Below, one piece after another: positions 1-5,375 of a DNA stretch of 5,375 nucleotides (within the stretch, counting starts at the first letter, position 1; every line of letters starts with the position of its first letter). Source of the stretch: an uncultured Clostridia bacterium (GTDB taxonomy: Bacteria; Bacillota; Clostridia; TANB77; CAG-508); assembly GCA_948857205.1 (NCBI GenBank), contig CAQPRV010000104.1, forward strand, positions 1-5,375, given 5' to 3'. The translations under genes and the position numbers were made by a program. The notes beneath the pieces are model-generated. The model did no database searches and was not told the origin of the DNA. It saw only the letters and a program-made list of their open reading frames with translations.

Positions 1-1
1 T

Positions 2-379
2 AAAAAACTAAGCAAAGAAGAAAAACAGAAAGAATTAGAAGATAAGGTAAGTACATTAGAATCAAATATATCTAATTTAACAACACAAAAACAATCATTG
101 CAAAGTCAAATTGATTCTATTAATGGAGAGATAATAAAAATTAAAGGGCAACCAAAAACATATCCAGCAGGTCATTTAGTTGCTGGTACAGATGTACCAA
201 TAGGAAAATATAAGATTTATGATGGTAATAGCAATTTTGTAGTTCATTCATCTTATGGGGATTTAGAGGTTAATATTATTTTAGGCGGAAGATATGGAAT
301 AAATGAATATATTTACACTTTTAAAACAGGTGATAAAATAGAAGCAAATTCATCTTTTAAATTAGTAGAAGTGCAATAA
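2..379 (+). CDS. Coiled-coil plus small beta-rich domain protein, 3' part only
   Basis: The frame is open to the left edge, so the start lies outside the window and 125 residues are visible. The TTG at 98 is not a credible start because it falls inside a continuous coiled coil. Residues 1-45 are charged and heptad-like (ELEDKVSTLESNISNL, then QSLQSQIDSINGEI). Residues 52-125 form a beta-rich domain with AGTDVPIGKYKIY, a central NIILGG and a late TGDKIE. This looks like the small domain with a 'vG-DIPaGkY-I' signature found in many uncharacterised Firmicute secreted or surface proteins; that match is from memory. Signal peptide or lipobox cannot be judged because the N-terminus is missing. The gene ends in its own terminator and sits where a tape-measure gene usually precedes the distal tail gene, so it may be an accessory 'moron' cargo gene. 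Function unknown. Confidence 0.8.
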   Translation, partial: KKLSKEEKQKELEDKVSTLESNISNLTTQKQSLQSQIDSINGEIIKIKGQPKTYPAGHLVAGTDVPIGKYKIYDGNSNFVVHSSYGDLEVNIILGGRYGINEYIYTFKTGDKIEANSSFKLVEVQ

Positions 380-384
380 TAAAC

Positions 385-413
385 AAAAAACAGTTAGAGA
401 TAACTGTTTTTTT
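385..413 (+). terminator. Intrinsic terminator after the first gene
   Basis: A perfect 12-bp inverted repeat, AAAAAACAGTTA and TAACTGTTTTTT, flanks a GAGA tetraloop and runs into seven T residues (407-413). It begins five bases after the TAA stop at 377-379. Because the left arm starts with an A-tract, it would also end in T residues on the other strand and could act in both directions. The core stem is only moderately GC-rich (CAGTTA/TAACTG), so some read-through is plausible. Confidence 0.85.
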
Positions 414-420
414 GTCTGAA

Positions 421-428
421 AAAGGAGG
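421..428 (+). promoter_or_regulatory. Shine-Dalgarno site of the distal tail gene
   Basis: AAAGGAGG followed by GAAAT precedes ATG 434 with near-ideal spacing. It decides that the gene begins at 434 and not at the internal ATG 777, which has no comparable site upstream. It lies only eight bases after the T-tract of the preceding terminator. Confidence 0.8.
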
Positions 429-433
429 GAAAT

Positions 434-1295
434 ATGTCTGTAAGAGAATTTAAATTAGTAAATGAAAAAGGTCAAGAATATTCGATGATGGATATATATA
501 ATTATTGTTTATTTACAGAACCAACTCGGATTAGGATATTCATATATAACAGAATATGAACAGTTAGGAAATACATTTATTGAAACAATAAGAAGTCTTG
601 AACAAGTACCAATTTCTGGACAAGCTAATTTTTTAAATTATGACAATTTCAAGAACTTTGTTGACTTTATAGAAGAATCTGAAAAGTTAAAATTTAGTTA
701 CACAATACCATTTACTAAACAACCAGAAAGAACCTTTTTTAAAAATGTAAATATACAAAGTTTAGGAAAAACTGAAATGCAAACTAATGGAGTAATATCA
801 GAACCAATTACCTTTGAACCAACAAGTTTATGGTATGAAGAGAAGACTGCAATATATGATACTAAAGCAGAAGGAGACGAGATAAGGTGGAATTTTAAAT
901 GGGATAGTAAATTTGTAAACTATGATATTAGAAGATTGCCATATATAAATAAATCTCATGTAGAAGCACCAATATCTGTAGAAATTAATGGGCATGTTAT
1001 AAATCCAATTATCTCATTGTATGTAGAAGGTAAGTTATTACAAGAAGTTAAGATAAAAGCAGACATTAAAGATTATGAAAAACTATTATATGAAACTAAA
1101 GAAAATGAATTTCATATTAATAAACAGAATGTAGACGGGACTCTAACGAGTCTTTTTTCTTTGGAACATATTGTGTTTGAAAATGACAATGTAATTAGGA
1201 TACCTGTAAATCGTTCTTGTGAATTAACTTTAACCGCAGATAATGGAATATCAAATGCAAAAGTAACAATATTTGAGTTCTATAAAATAGTTTAG
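434..1295 (+). CDS. Distal tail protein (Dit/Sipho_tail-like), frameshifted
   Basis: Dit-type proteins form the ring joining the tail tube to the baseplate hub. Translation from ATG 434 runs MSVREFKLVNEKGQEYSMMD and on to ...CLFTEPT, but then ends at TGA 557-559 after 41 codons. Skipping the base at 527 continues smoothly as GLGYSYITEYEQLGNTFIE and stays open to TAG 1293-1295, giving a normal-looking 286-residue protein. The order is typical of the Sipho_tail family: an N-terminal region with GxxYSxxD and EP-GLGY, a 'F-NVNIQSLGKTE...G-ISEPITF' strand region, then a galectin-like second half (LWYEE, DFVNYD-like FVNYDIRR, SHVEAPISVEINGHVINP). Without repair, an internal ATG at 777 would give only the C-terminal 172 residues. 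Next to the hub gene, with the shared TAGGAGGT stop/ribosome site at 1293-1300. It may be a real mutation or an assembly error. Confidence 0.82.
521..530 (+). other. Frameshift site (one extra base) in the distal tail gene
   Basis: The bases are CCA ACT C GGA, where the single C at 527 is the simplest extra base. The upstream frame reads ...FTEPT and the downstream frame resumes GLGYSY, restoring an EP-(S/T)-GLGY motif that I recall from related tail proteins. The two frames overlap between 489 (after a TGA in the downstream frame at 486-488) and 556, which bounds the event. The base is not in a homopolymer run. The unrepaired frame would read CGG, an arginine codon I did not notice in frame elsewhere in the window. 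Confidence 0.8.
1139..1158 (+). promoter_or_regulatory. Terminator-like hairpin inside the distal tail gene
   Basis: GACTC (1139-1143), loop TAAC, GAGTC (1148-1152) and then six T residues (1153-1158). Two G-U pairs (1137-1138 with 1153-1154) could lengthen the stem. It lies over codons for DGTLTSLFS and uses codons GGG, CTA and ACG, which are uncommon in this AT-rich set. The shape is that of an intrinsic terminator or attenuator, but the stem is short, so activity is uncertain. Confidence 0.45.
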
Positions 1296-1305
1296 GAGGT
1301 TCATA

Positions 1306-2529
1306 ATGGCTAATGAAGTAACAATTAACTTTAATGGTAGAAACTATATAGCAACTTATAATAGAGATAGTGGATATTACGAATTAGAATTGCAGGCACC
1401 AGAAACAGGTGGAATAATTGACGCAAATATTAAATTTATAGATTTGTTAGACAAAACATATGAAAGAGATAAGGCAATACAAGTATTAGCAAGAGAGAAA
1501 ATAAGAATATTAACTAATAAAACTTTTATGTGGATATTTAATGGAGATGATTTTACAGTAAAAGACATAATTGAATTAGCAAATTATGAAATTGATATTG
1601 ATGAAGAAACTAATGCTAAAACAATCTTAAAAGTATTAAAGAATACAACGGCAAAAGCAGATGATTTTGTTGCGATTAAAAAAGATAATGAAGTAATTTA
1701 TTGGGGAATTATAGAGGATATTCAAAATGAAAGTGGAAGGCAACTTTATGAATATACAATAAAATATTTAACTAATTTTTTTGACCAAGAAGTAGAACTA
1801 AAAGATGAACAAATAATAAGGACAAATGGTGTGGAAGATTTTATAGCAAAAACTATAAAAGATAATTTTATAACTAATGAAGACGCCTTTTTAAATAAAC
1901 AGTTTTTAGATGTAATAGTAGGTAGTCATACAAAGATAAACAAGTGTGTAGATAATGTGGAAAATGGCATATACAATTTACATACATGGATGACTAATTG
2001 TACTCAAAATTATAATATAGTTTATAAAATATCTATTGTAAATAAAAAGCTAAGAATAACAATAAAGAAAGAAGAAATACAAAAAGAATTAATTGATGTA
2101 TTTGCACATAACATTTCAAATTATACAGAAGTATTTGAAACTAATATAGTCGCAAAAGTAAAAGTTTTAACAAAGGAAGAAGGCAGTTATACCTTATATT
2201 TACTATCAAATAGAACTACAACAACTAATATGAAAGATAACAATAGAGCAAAAGGTAAAACCAAAATAATTTATACAGAGAAAATGGAAGATGCTCCACA
2301 AGAAGCCTTAGATGTTATAAAACAAAATACTTATAATCATATGATTAGCTTTAATTTGATAGATAGATATTTAAAGGTTGGAACGCCAATTGCAATTAAA
2401 ACTAAAAATAGCATAATACTAGATACATATATAAGTGCTATAAAAATAACAAAAAGCAGAATGTATGAATATATATGTGGAAATATGAGAATAGGACTTA
2501 TAGATAAAATAAAAAAGGAAAGAAGGTAG
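1306..2529 (+). CDS. Baseplate hub / tail-associated (Tal-like) protein
   Basis: This 407-residue protein lies directly after the distal tail gene, the usual place of the siphophage hub that closes the tail tip. Residues 1-68 look like a small Ig-like beta domain (INFNGRNYIATYNRDSGYYE, then VLAREKIRI). From about 69 the protein reads like the hub core: FMWIFNGDDFTVKDII, 'ADDFVAIKKDNEVIYWGIIEDI' split over 118-139, YTIKYLTNFF, then GIYNLHTWMTNCTQNYNIVY at 221-240. The end (VGTPIAIKTKNSIILDTYIS, then ICGNMRIGLIDKIKK) resembles the C-terminal end of gp37/gp27-like hub proteins. No long C-terminal peptidase or lysozyme domain follows, unlike many Tal proteins, so this is a short hub. The start is fixed by AGGAGGT at 1294-1300, overlapping the previous stop. 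The role rests on order and recalled family style, not on a catalytic motif. Confidence 0.75.
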   Translation: MANEVTINFNGRNYIATYNRDSGYYELELQAPETGGIIDANIKFIDLLDKTYERDKAIQVLAREKIRILTNKTFMWIFNGDDFTVKDIIELANYEIDIDEETNAKTILKVLKNTTAKADDFVAIKKDNEVIYWGIIEDIQNESGRQLYEYTIKYLTNFFDQEVELKDEQIIRTNGVEDFIAKTIKDNFITNEDAFLNKQFLDVIVGSHTKINKCVDNVENGIYNLHTWMTNCTQNYNIVYKISIVNKKLRITIKKEEIQKELIDVFAHNISNYTEVFETNIVAKVKVLTKEEGSYTLYLLSNRTTTTNMKDNNRAKGKTKIIYTEKMEDAPQEALDVIKQNTYNHMISFNLIDRYLKVGTPIAIKTKNSIILDTYISAIKITKSRMYEYICGNMRIGLIDKIKKERR

Positions 2530-2533
2530 TAAA

Positions 2534-3700
2534 ATGTTAAAAGGACATGTTTTTACAGATCAAGTTTTTGGTAATCATATATATGCTCTTTCAAATGATA
2601 CATTTCTAAATGGGTTATGTGGAATTTTTGAGTATAAAGAAAACATGAAAATAACTAAATCTACAGATAGAATAGTAGTTAGAAGTGGTTGTATTTGTAT
2701 ACGTGGAAGGCTATTAGAAGAAGATACTTACACAGAAATACCAGTAGATACAGACACTGCATTTTGTAAATTAGTAATAGAAATTAATTTAGATAAAGAG
2801 AATACAGACATATCTTTTAAACAAGCACAATATAGAATAATTAAAAGCATAACAACATATCCAAATTTAACACAAAATAATATTGTAGCTACTAATAGTG
2901 GTGTATATCAATATGAATTAGCAAGATTTAAAACAAGTTCAAGTGGAATAAGTGATTTTAAAGACATGAGAACTTTTCTAACATATAAATATATATTTGC
3001 TCAGATAATGAGTGAATATCATTCTATAATAGATGATCTAAAAAAAGAATTAGCTTCCGTTAAAGACGGAAGTATTTTTGTGTTAAAAGAAAATGGAAAA
3101 GGTTTAAGTACGAATGATTTTACAAATGTCTTATTACAAAAATTAAATGGAATTGCTAGTGGAGCTAACAATTATAAACACCCTAATAATAGTGGATTTA
3201 AGCATATACCAGCTGGTGGAGCAGCGGGGCAAGTATTGAAGTGGGCAGCAAATGGGGAAGCATACTGGGGAAATGACAATAATACAACCTATGGCTTAGC
3301 AACTACATCAAAAAATGGACTAATGAGTTCAGGAGATAAGACTAAATTGGACAATTGTTTATATCAACAGATTTTATATAATAATACAAATGGAACAACA
3401 GGAACAGTAACTTTAAGCCAAAACAAAAACAATTTTAAATACATAGAAGTTTTTGCAATAATTGGAGAAGCAGAAATATATGAAAAAATAGATGTTAAAG
3501 GAACTAATAGGACTAGATTAAGAGATAATTATTCTGAAACTGGTTCACAGTACAGTTTTAGAGATGAACTTATAACAATAACAAATACAAATATTGCAAG
3601 AAACAAAATGGTAAGCTTTACGATGACAGTATCTGGCGAAACTGCTTTAAAAAGTTCTACAACTCAATTTAAGATAACAAAAGTAGTTGGATATAAATAA
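2534..3700 (+). CDS. Modular tail appendage / fibre protein
   Basis: This 388-residue protein has three parts. Residues 1-150 are a beta-rich N-terminal region (NTFLNG-like DTFLNGLCGIFEY, SGCICIRGRLLEEDTYTEI, ARFKTSSSGISDFKDMRTFL), typical of baseplate-attached phage proteins. Residues 152-175 are a short helix. Residues 190-275 hold classic fibre shaft motifs: GLSTNDFTNVLLQKLNGIAS, IPAGGAAGQVLKW, and YGLATTSKNGLMSSGDKTKL. The end, from LYNNTNGTTGTVTLS to ITKVVGYK, resembles a common fibre tip domain. Its probable role is baseplate attachment plus host-surface contact, likely as a trimer. The start ATG 2534 has a weak purine-rich site (AGAAGG) overlapping the end of the hub gene, so its translation may be partly coupled. 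The modules are widespread, so the exact fibre role is inferred. Confidence 0.8.
   Translation: MLKGHVFTDQVFGNHIYALSNDTFLNGLCGIFEYKENMKITKSTDRIVVRSGCICIRGRLLEEDTYTEIPVDTDTAFCKLVIEINLDKENTDISFKQAQYRIIKSITTYPNLTQNNIVATNSGVYQYELARFKTSSSGISDFKDMRTFLTYKYIFAQIMSEYHSIIDDLKKELASVKDGSIFVLKENGKGLSTNDFTNVLLQKLNGIASGANNYKHPNNSGFKHIPAGGAAGQVLKWAANGEAYWGNDNNTTYGLATTSKNGLMSSGDKTKLDNCLYQQILYNNTNGTTGTVTLSQNKNNFKYIEVFAIIGEAEIYEKIDVKGTNRTRLRDNYSETGSQYSFRDELITITNTNIARNKMVSFTMTVSGETALKSSTTQFKITKVVGYK
3054..3079 (+). promoter_or_regulatory. Terminator-like hairpin inside the appendage gene
   Basis: CTTCCGT (3054-3060), loop TAAAG and ACGGAAG (3066-3072) form a perfect 7-bp stem followed by TATTTTT (3073-3079). 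It lies over codons 174-182 (ASVKDGSIF), exactly between the N-terminal anchor region and the GLSTNDFT shaft module. It could be an attenuator, an RNA-structure element or chance codon structure. It is on the coding strand of a gene that clearly continues, so full termination is unlikely. Confidence 0.45.
3392..3405 (+). repeat. Short repeat shared by the two fibre genes, copy 1
   Basis: The 14-mer GGAACAACAGGAAC encodes GTTGT before TVTLS in the appendage protein. The same 14 bases occur at 4253-4266. Both copies encode the same turn-rich peptide at the beginning of a beta domain, so shared fibre ancestry, local recombination or similar codon choice are all possible. Confidence 0.5.
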
Positions 3701-3711
3701 AGAGGTGTAAT

Positions 3712-3876
3712 ATGATGAAAATAAAAGAAATCATTTTAGAGCCAGCAAATATTCATGCTGGCTCTACCTTTAAAATAAAAGTAAAAGCGGTAAGAGAGTT
3801 AACTTATAAGGAAATGAAATCAATTAAAGTTAAAAAGGCAAAAGAATATACATGTATTGAAATAAAAGGAGGATAA
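3712..3876 (+). CDS. Small conserved-looking phage protein, 54 residues
   Basis: This short gene begins MMKIKEIILEPANIHAGSTF and continues with alternating hydrophobic residues (FKIKVKAV), then a lysine-rich middle and YTCIEIKGG at the end. The pattern 'I..I.L.P..v.aG..f.I.VkV' is one I recall from small proteins encoded among clostridial-type phage tail genes, where a beta strand pair is expected; function is unknown. Two starts are possible, ATG 3712 or ATG 3715; the site AAAGAGGTG at 3699-3707 suits either. It sits 11 nt after the appendage gene, and its last codons (AAA GGA GGA) supply the ribosome site for the next gene, leaving a 1-nt gap. This arrangement argues for real, coupled translation. 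It has no signal peptide or membrane segment. It may be a fibre-associated or assembly protein. Confidence 0.72.
   Translation: MMKIKEIILEPANIHAGSTFKIKVKAVRELTYKEMKSIKVKKAKEYTCIEIKGG
3738..3765 (+). repeat. Perfect 10-bp inverted repeat in the small gene
   Basis: AGAGCCAGCA (3738-3747) and TGCTGGCTCT (3756-3765) are exact reverse complements around an 8-base AT-rich loop. The stem is GC-rich compared with its surroundings and uses codons GAG, GGC and ACC that are rare here. The following bases are ACCTTTAAAA, with no real T-tract, so a plain intrinsic terminator is not supported. It starts 24-27 bases inside the gene and covers EPANIHAGS, so it could slow translation or protect RNA ends. Confidence 0.7.
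3865..3872 (+). promoter_or_regulatory. Strong ribosome site embedded in the end of the small gene
   Basis: AAAGGAGG lies five bases before ATG 3878 and at the same time encodes the last Lys-Gly-Gly of the small protein. The overlap fixes the start of the following fibre gene and suggests translational coupling between the two. Confidence 0.8.
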
Positions 3877-3877
3877 T

Positions 3878-5179
3878 ATGCAAAGTACAAAATATGATAT
3901 TCCAATATTTGAAGATGAAGATATTGCGGATTTAAATAGTTATTCTAAGAAAATGGCAAATGCTTTAGAAAAACAAATTGATAAATTTGGCAGCCCATTA
4001 ATATATTCAGGAGAAGTTGAGACCTTTGAAGATTTAGATAGTGTATCTGATGTGAAAAAAGGAGAAATATATACTATATTAGATGAAAATAAAAATTATA
4101 TTTTTAATGGAACAGATTGGATTGAATATTCTAGTCAAATTAATTTAGAAAAAGTTCAACTAAGTAAAATTTATAAAGCTTCACATATAATAGCAAAAAC
4201 AATAGAAGGAGTAGGTAGAATACATAAACTATATGGAAAACCAGAAGGAACAGGAACAACAGGAACGATAGAAATAATAAGCACAAAAGCAAATAGTACA
4301 AGTTTAAAAACAATAAATTGTAAATCTTTATATTGTATAAAAAATAATATAGGGAACATTATAGCACAAGATTATATAGATTTTGATAGACAAAAAATAG
4401 TAAGACAATGTGGGTATTTAACTTTTGATGGAAGTAGTGATGAAAATTGGGTTGCTGATACAAGAAATAATAGATTTTTTATAGCTAAACCTGTTGATTG
4501 TCTAAGAAGTGAGATTGGAAATTGCACATCAATATGCAATAGATATGAACTTAATAATACAGAGACTGTAGATGAAAGTTATAACATAGGAGCTTCTATA
4601 TATGTAAAGGATTTATCATGTAGTGATTTAGCAAGTTTTAAGCAATCTTTAGCTAGTAATCCAATGATACTTATTGTAGCTTTAAATACCTCTTATGAAG
4701 AAGATATAGATTGTACATGTGGAATAACACAATATGAAGGAGAAACAACAATATATAATACAGAAGGAGCAGAACTAGAGGTAGAATTAACAAATAACAA
4801 AGCAATATGTAGTGCAAATGAAAGTATAGTAAATTTGCAAAAAGAAAAGATAAGTAAACTAAAAAATAAAGTTTTTAAAGTAAATATTGATAGCACATAT
4901 ATAGGAAAAGCAGAGTTGAATCAAGTAATAAGAAATGGAAATGTATGTAGAGTTGATTTGAGATGTGAAATTATAGCAGATATTCCCAATAGTACAACTT
5001 TTGCTACTTTACCGTTTCTACCAGAATTAAGTATTACTTTTATGTTAGGATTAGGTGGACATTATACAATAAATACACCAAAATGGGGATTTGCGGGAAC
5101 TAATGGAGAAATACAGAGCAATCCAATAACAAAAGGACAATATATGCATATTGCATTTACATACATATGTAAGGATTAG
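3878..5179 (+). CDS. Tail fibre / receptor-binding candidate, cysteine-rich
   Basis: This 433-residue protein has an N-terminal attachment-like region, residues 1-90 (YDIPIFEDEDIADLNSYSKK, LEKQIDKFGSP, IYTILDENKNYIFNGTDW), a style common at the start of phage side-fibre and baseplate proteins. Residues 120-310 form a beta-rich middle with GTGTTGTI, the repeated-in-phages YIDFDRQKIVRQCGYLTFDG, CNRY and 'FKQSLASNPMILIVAL', seen in other gut phage structural proteins. Residues 311-333 are a short helix or coiled coil (NESIVNLQKEKISKLKN). Residues 334-433 are a final beta domain, probably the receptor-binding head. It has 13 cysteines (for example at 148, 153, 178, 208, 216, 220, 279, 281), high for a tail protein. 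It follows the small gene with a 1-nt gap. Host-surface binding is inferred from position and domain style; no enzyme motif is seen. Confidence 0.78.
   Translation: MQSTKYDIPIFEDEDIADLNSYSKKMANALEKQIDKFGSPLIYSGEVETFEDLDSVSDVKKGEIYTILDENKNYIFNGTDWIEYSSQINLEKVQLSKIYKASHIIAKTIEGVGRIHKLYGKPEGTGTTGTIEIISTKANSTSLKTINCKSLYCIKNNIGNIIAQDYIDFDRQKIVRQCGYLTFDGSSDENWVADTRNNRFFIAKPVDCLRSEIGNCTSICNRYELNNTETVDESYNIGASIYVKDLSCSDLASFKQSLASNPMILIVALNTSYEEDIDCTCGITQYEGETTIYNTEGAELEVELTNNKAICSANESIVNLQKEKISKLKNKVFKVNIDSTYIGKAELNQVIRNGNVCRVDLRCEIIADIPNSTTFATLPFLPELSITFMLGLGGHYTINTPKWGFAGTNGEIQSNPITKGQYMHIAFTYICKD
4253..4266 (+). repeat. Short repeat shared by the two fibre genes, copy 2
   Basis: This is the second copy of GGAACAACAGGAAC, extended on the left by another GGAACA unit (from 4247) so that the protein reads GTGTTGT. 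It marks the border between the N-terminal attachment part and the beta-rich middle of the cysteine-rich fibre. Confidence 0.5.
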
Positions 5180-5192
5180 AAAGGAGAAGTAT

Positions 5193-5375
5193 ATGGATTC
5201 AACAATAATAGTAGCAATAATTTCATTTATTGGCACATGTTTAGGAACAATAGGTGGAATAATAGCAAGTTCAAAATTAACAAATTTTAGACTTTCTGAA
5301 TTAGAAGAAAAAGTAAAAAAACATAATAATATAATAGAAAGAACTTATGTATTGGAAGGACAAGTATTAGAAATA
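5193..5375 (+). CDS. Membrane-anchored coiled-coil phage protein, 5' part (pre-holin position)
   Basis: Sixty-one residues are visible and the frame runs off the right edge. Residues 4-26 form one hydrophobic segment (TIIVAIISFIGTCLGTIGGI), followed by SSKLTNFRLSELEEKVKKHN, a basic linker leading into a coiled coil. This N-terminal style, 'IVAIIS-iGT--GT-GGI--SSKLTN-R---LE-KV-KHN', is one I recall from short proteins encoded just before holin and endolysin genes in Firmicute phages, broadly like XhlA-type membrane proteins but with the membrane segment first. It probably acts at the host membrane during lysis or tail-gene late expression; the exact role is not established. AAAGGAG at 5180-5186 fixes ATG 5193, 13 nt after the fibre gene stop. 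Confidence 0.8.
   Translation, partial: MDSTIIVAIISFIGTCLGTIGGIIASSKLTNFRLSELEEKVKKHNNIIERTYVLEGQVLEI

Noticed and set aside
98..379. TTG 98 as the start of a 93-residue gene
   Set aside because: The same frame is open to the left edge and the upstream residues continue the coiled coil without a break; no ribosome site precedes it.
414..433. A promoter between the terminator and the distal tail gene
   Set aside because: Only about 20 bases are available, occupied by the ribosome site; no -35/-10 pair can fit.
521..560. Programmed ribosomal frameshift in the distal tail gene
   Set aside because: No -1 slippery heptamer or downstream pseudoknot is evident; a +1 slip at ACT CGG is not a known site. 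Phage tail recoding is known in tail chaperone genes, not in Dit. Kept only as a remote alternative.
777..1295. ATG 777 as the true start of a 172-residue gene
   Set aside because: The bases before it have no Shine-Dalgarno site, and the upstream frame encodes the matching N-terminal half of a distal tail protein.
1377..1568. 63-residue reverse-strand reading frame
   Set aside because: It is a shadow of the hub gene with hydrophobic low-complexity content typical of antisense AT-rich sequence, and has no ribosome site.
4521..4540. Inverted repeat ATTGCA...TGCAAT
   Set aside because: It is a 6-bp AT-rich stem with an 8-base loop, without T-tract or rare codons; expected by chance in this composition.
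4171..5236. Three short reverse-strand frames (4171-4359, 4693-4896, 5051-5236)
   Set aside because: They are antisense to the cysteine-rich fibre gene and the start of the next gene, look like random hydrophobic translations and lack start signals.
1..5375. CRISPR array, tRNA, rRNA, transposase or attachment site
   Set aside because: No regularly spaced repeats, cloverleaf sequence, transposase motif or paired flanking repeat was seen; almost the whole window is explained by tail genes.

Overview
This window is part of the tail-tip, receptor-binding and pre-lysis region of a siphophage-type virus or prophage. All genes lie on the + strand and are packed head to tail. The very AT-rich sequence, purine-rich Shine-Dalgarno sites (AAAGGAGG, AGGAGGT), ATG starts, TAA/TAG stops and A/T-ending codons point to a low-GC Firmicute (Bacillota) host. 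The protein styles resemble phages of anaerobic gut Clostridia or Bacilli, but that is inference. No integrase, host gene or attachment site is visible, so prophage and free phage cannot be told apart.

Layout: (1) 2-379 is the 3' end of a gene for a coiled coil joined to a small beta-rich domain, followed by a strong hairpin terminator at 385-413. (2) 434-1295 is a Dit/Sipho_tail-like distal tail protein whose reading frame is broken by one extra base near 527. (3) 1306-2529 is a baseplate hub/tail-associated protein with a small beta domain in front. (4) 2534-3700 is a tail appendage or fibre protein made of recognisable exchangeable modules. (5) 3712-3876 is a 54-codon gene carrying a perfect 10-bp hairpin. 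(6) 3878-5179 is a second, unrelated cysteine-rich tail fibre/receptor-binding candidate. (7) 5193 to the right edge is the start of a short membrane-anchored coiled-coil protein of the kind found just before holin and endolysin genes.

Working together: Dit and the hub would form the tail tip below the tape measure, and the two fibre-like proteins would attach there and recognise the host surface. The last gene marks the change to the lysis module. Gaps between genes from 1295 onward are 1 to 13 nt, which fits one late transcript.

The most notable points are the single-base frameshift in the distal tail gene, a terminator directly before that gene with no room for a new promoter after it, and three perfect hairpins inside coding sequence, two of them followed by T-rich tracts. 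I do not see convincing evidence of a wholly new defence or mobile system. The novelty is in the disrupted tail gene, the RNA structures and the modular fibres.
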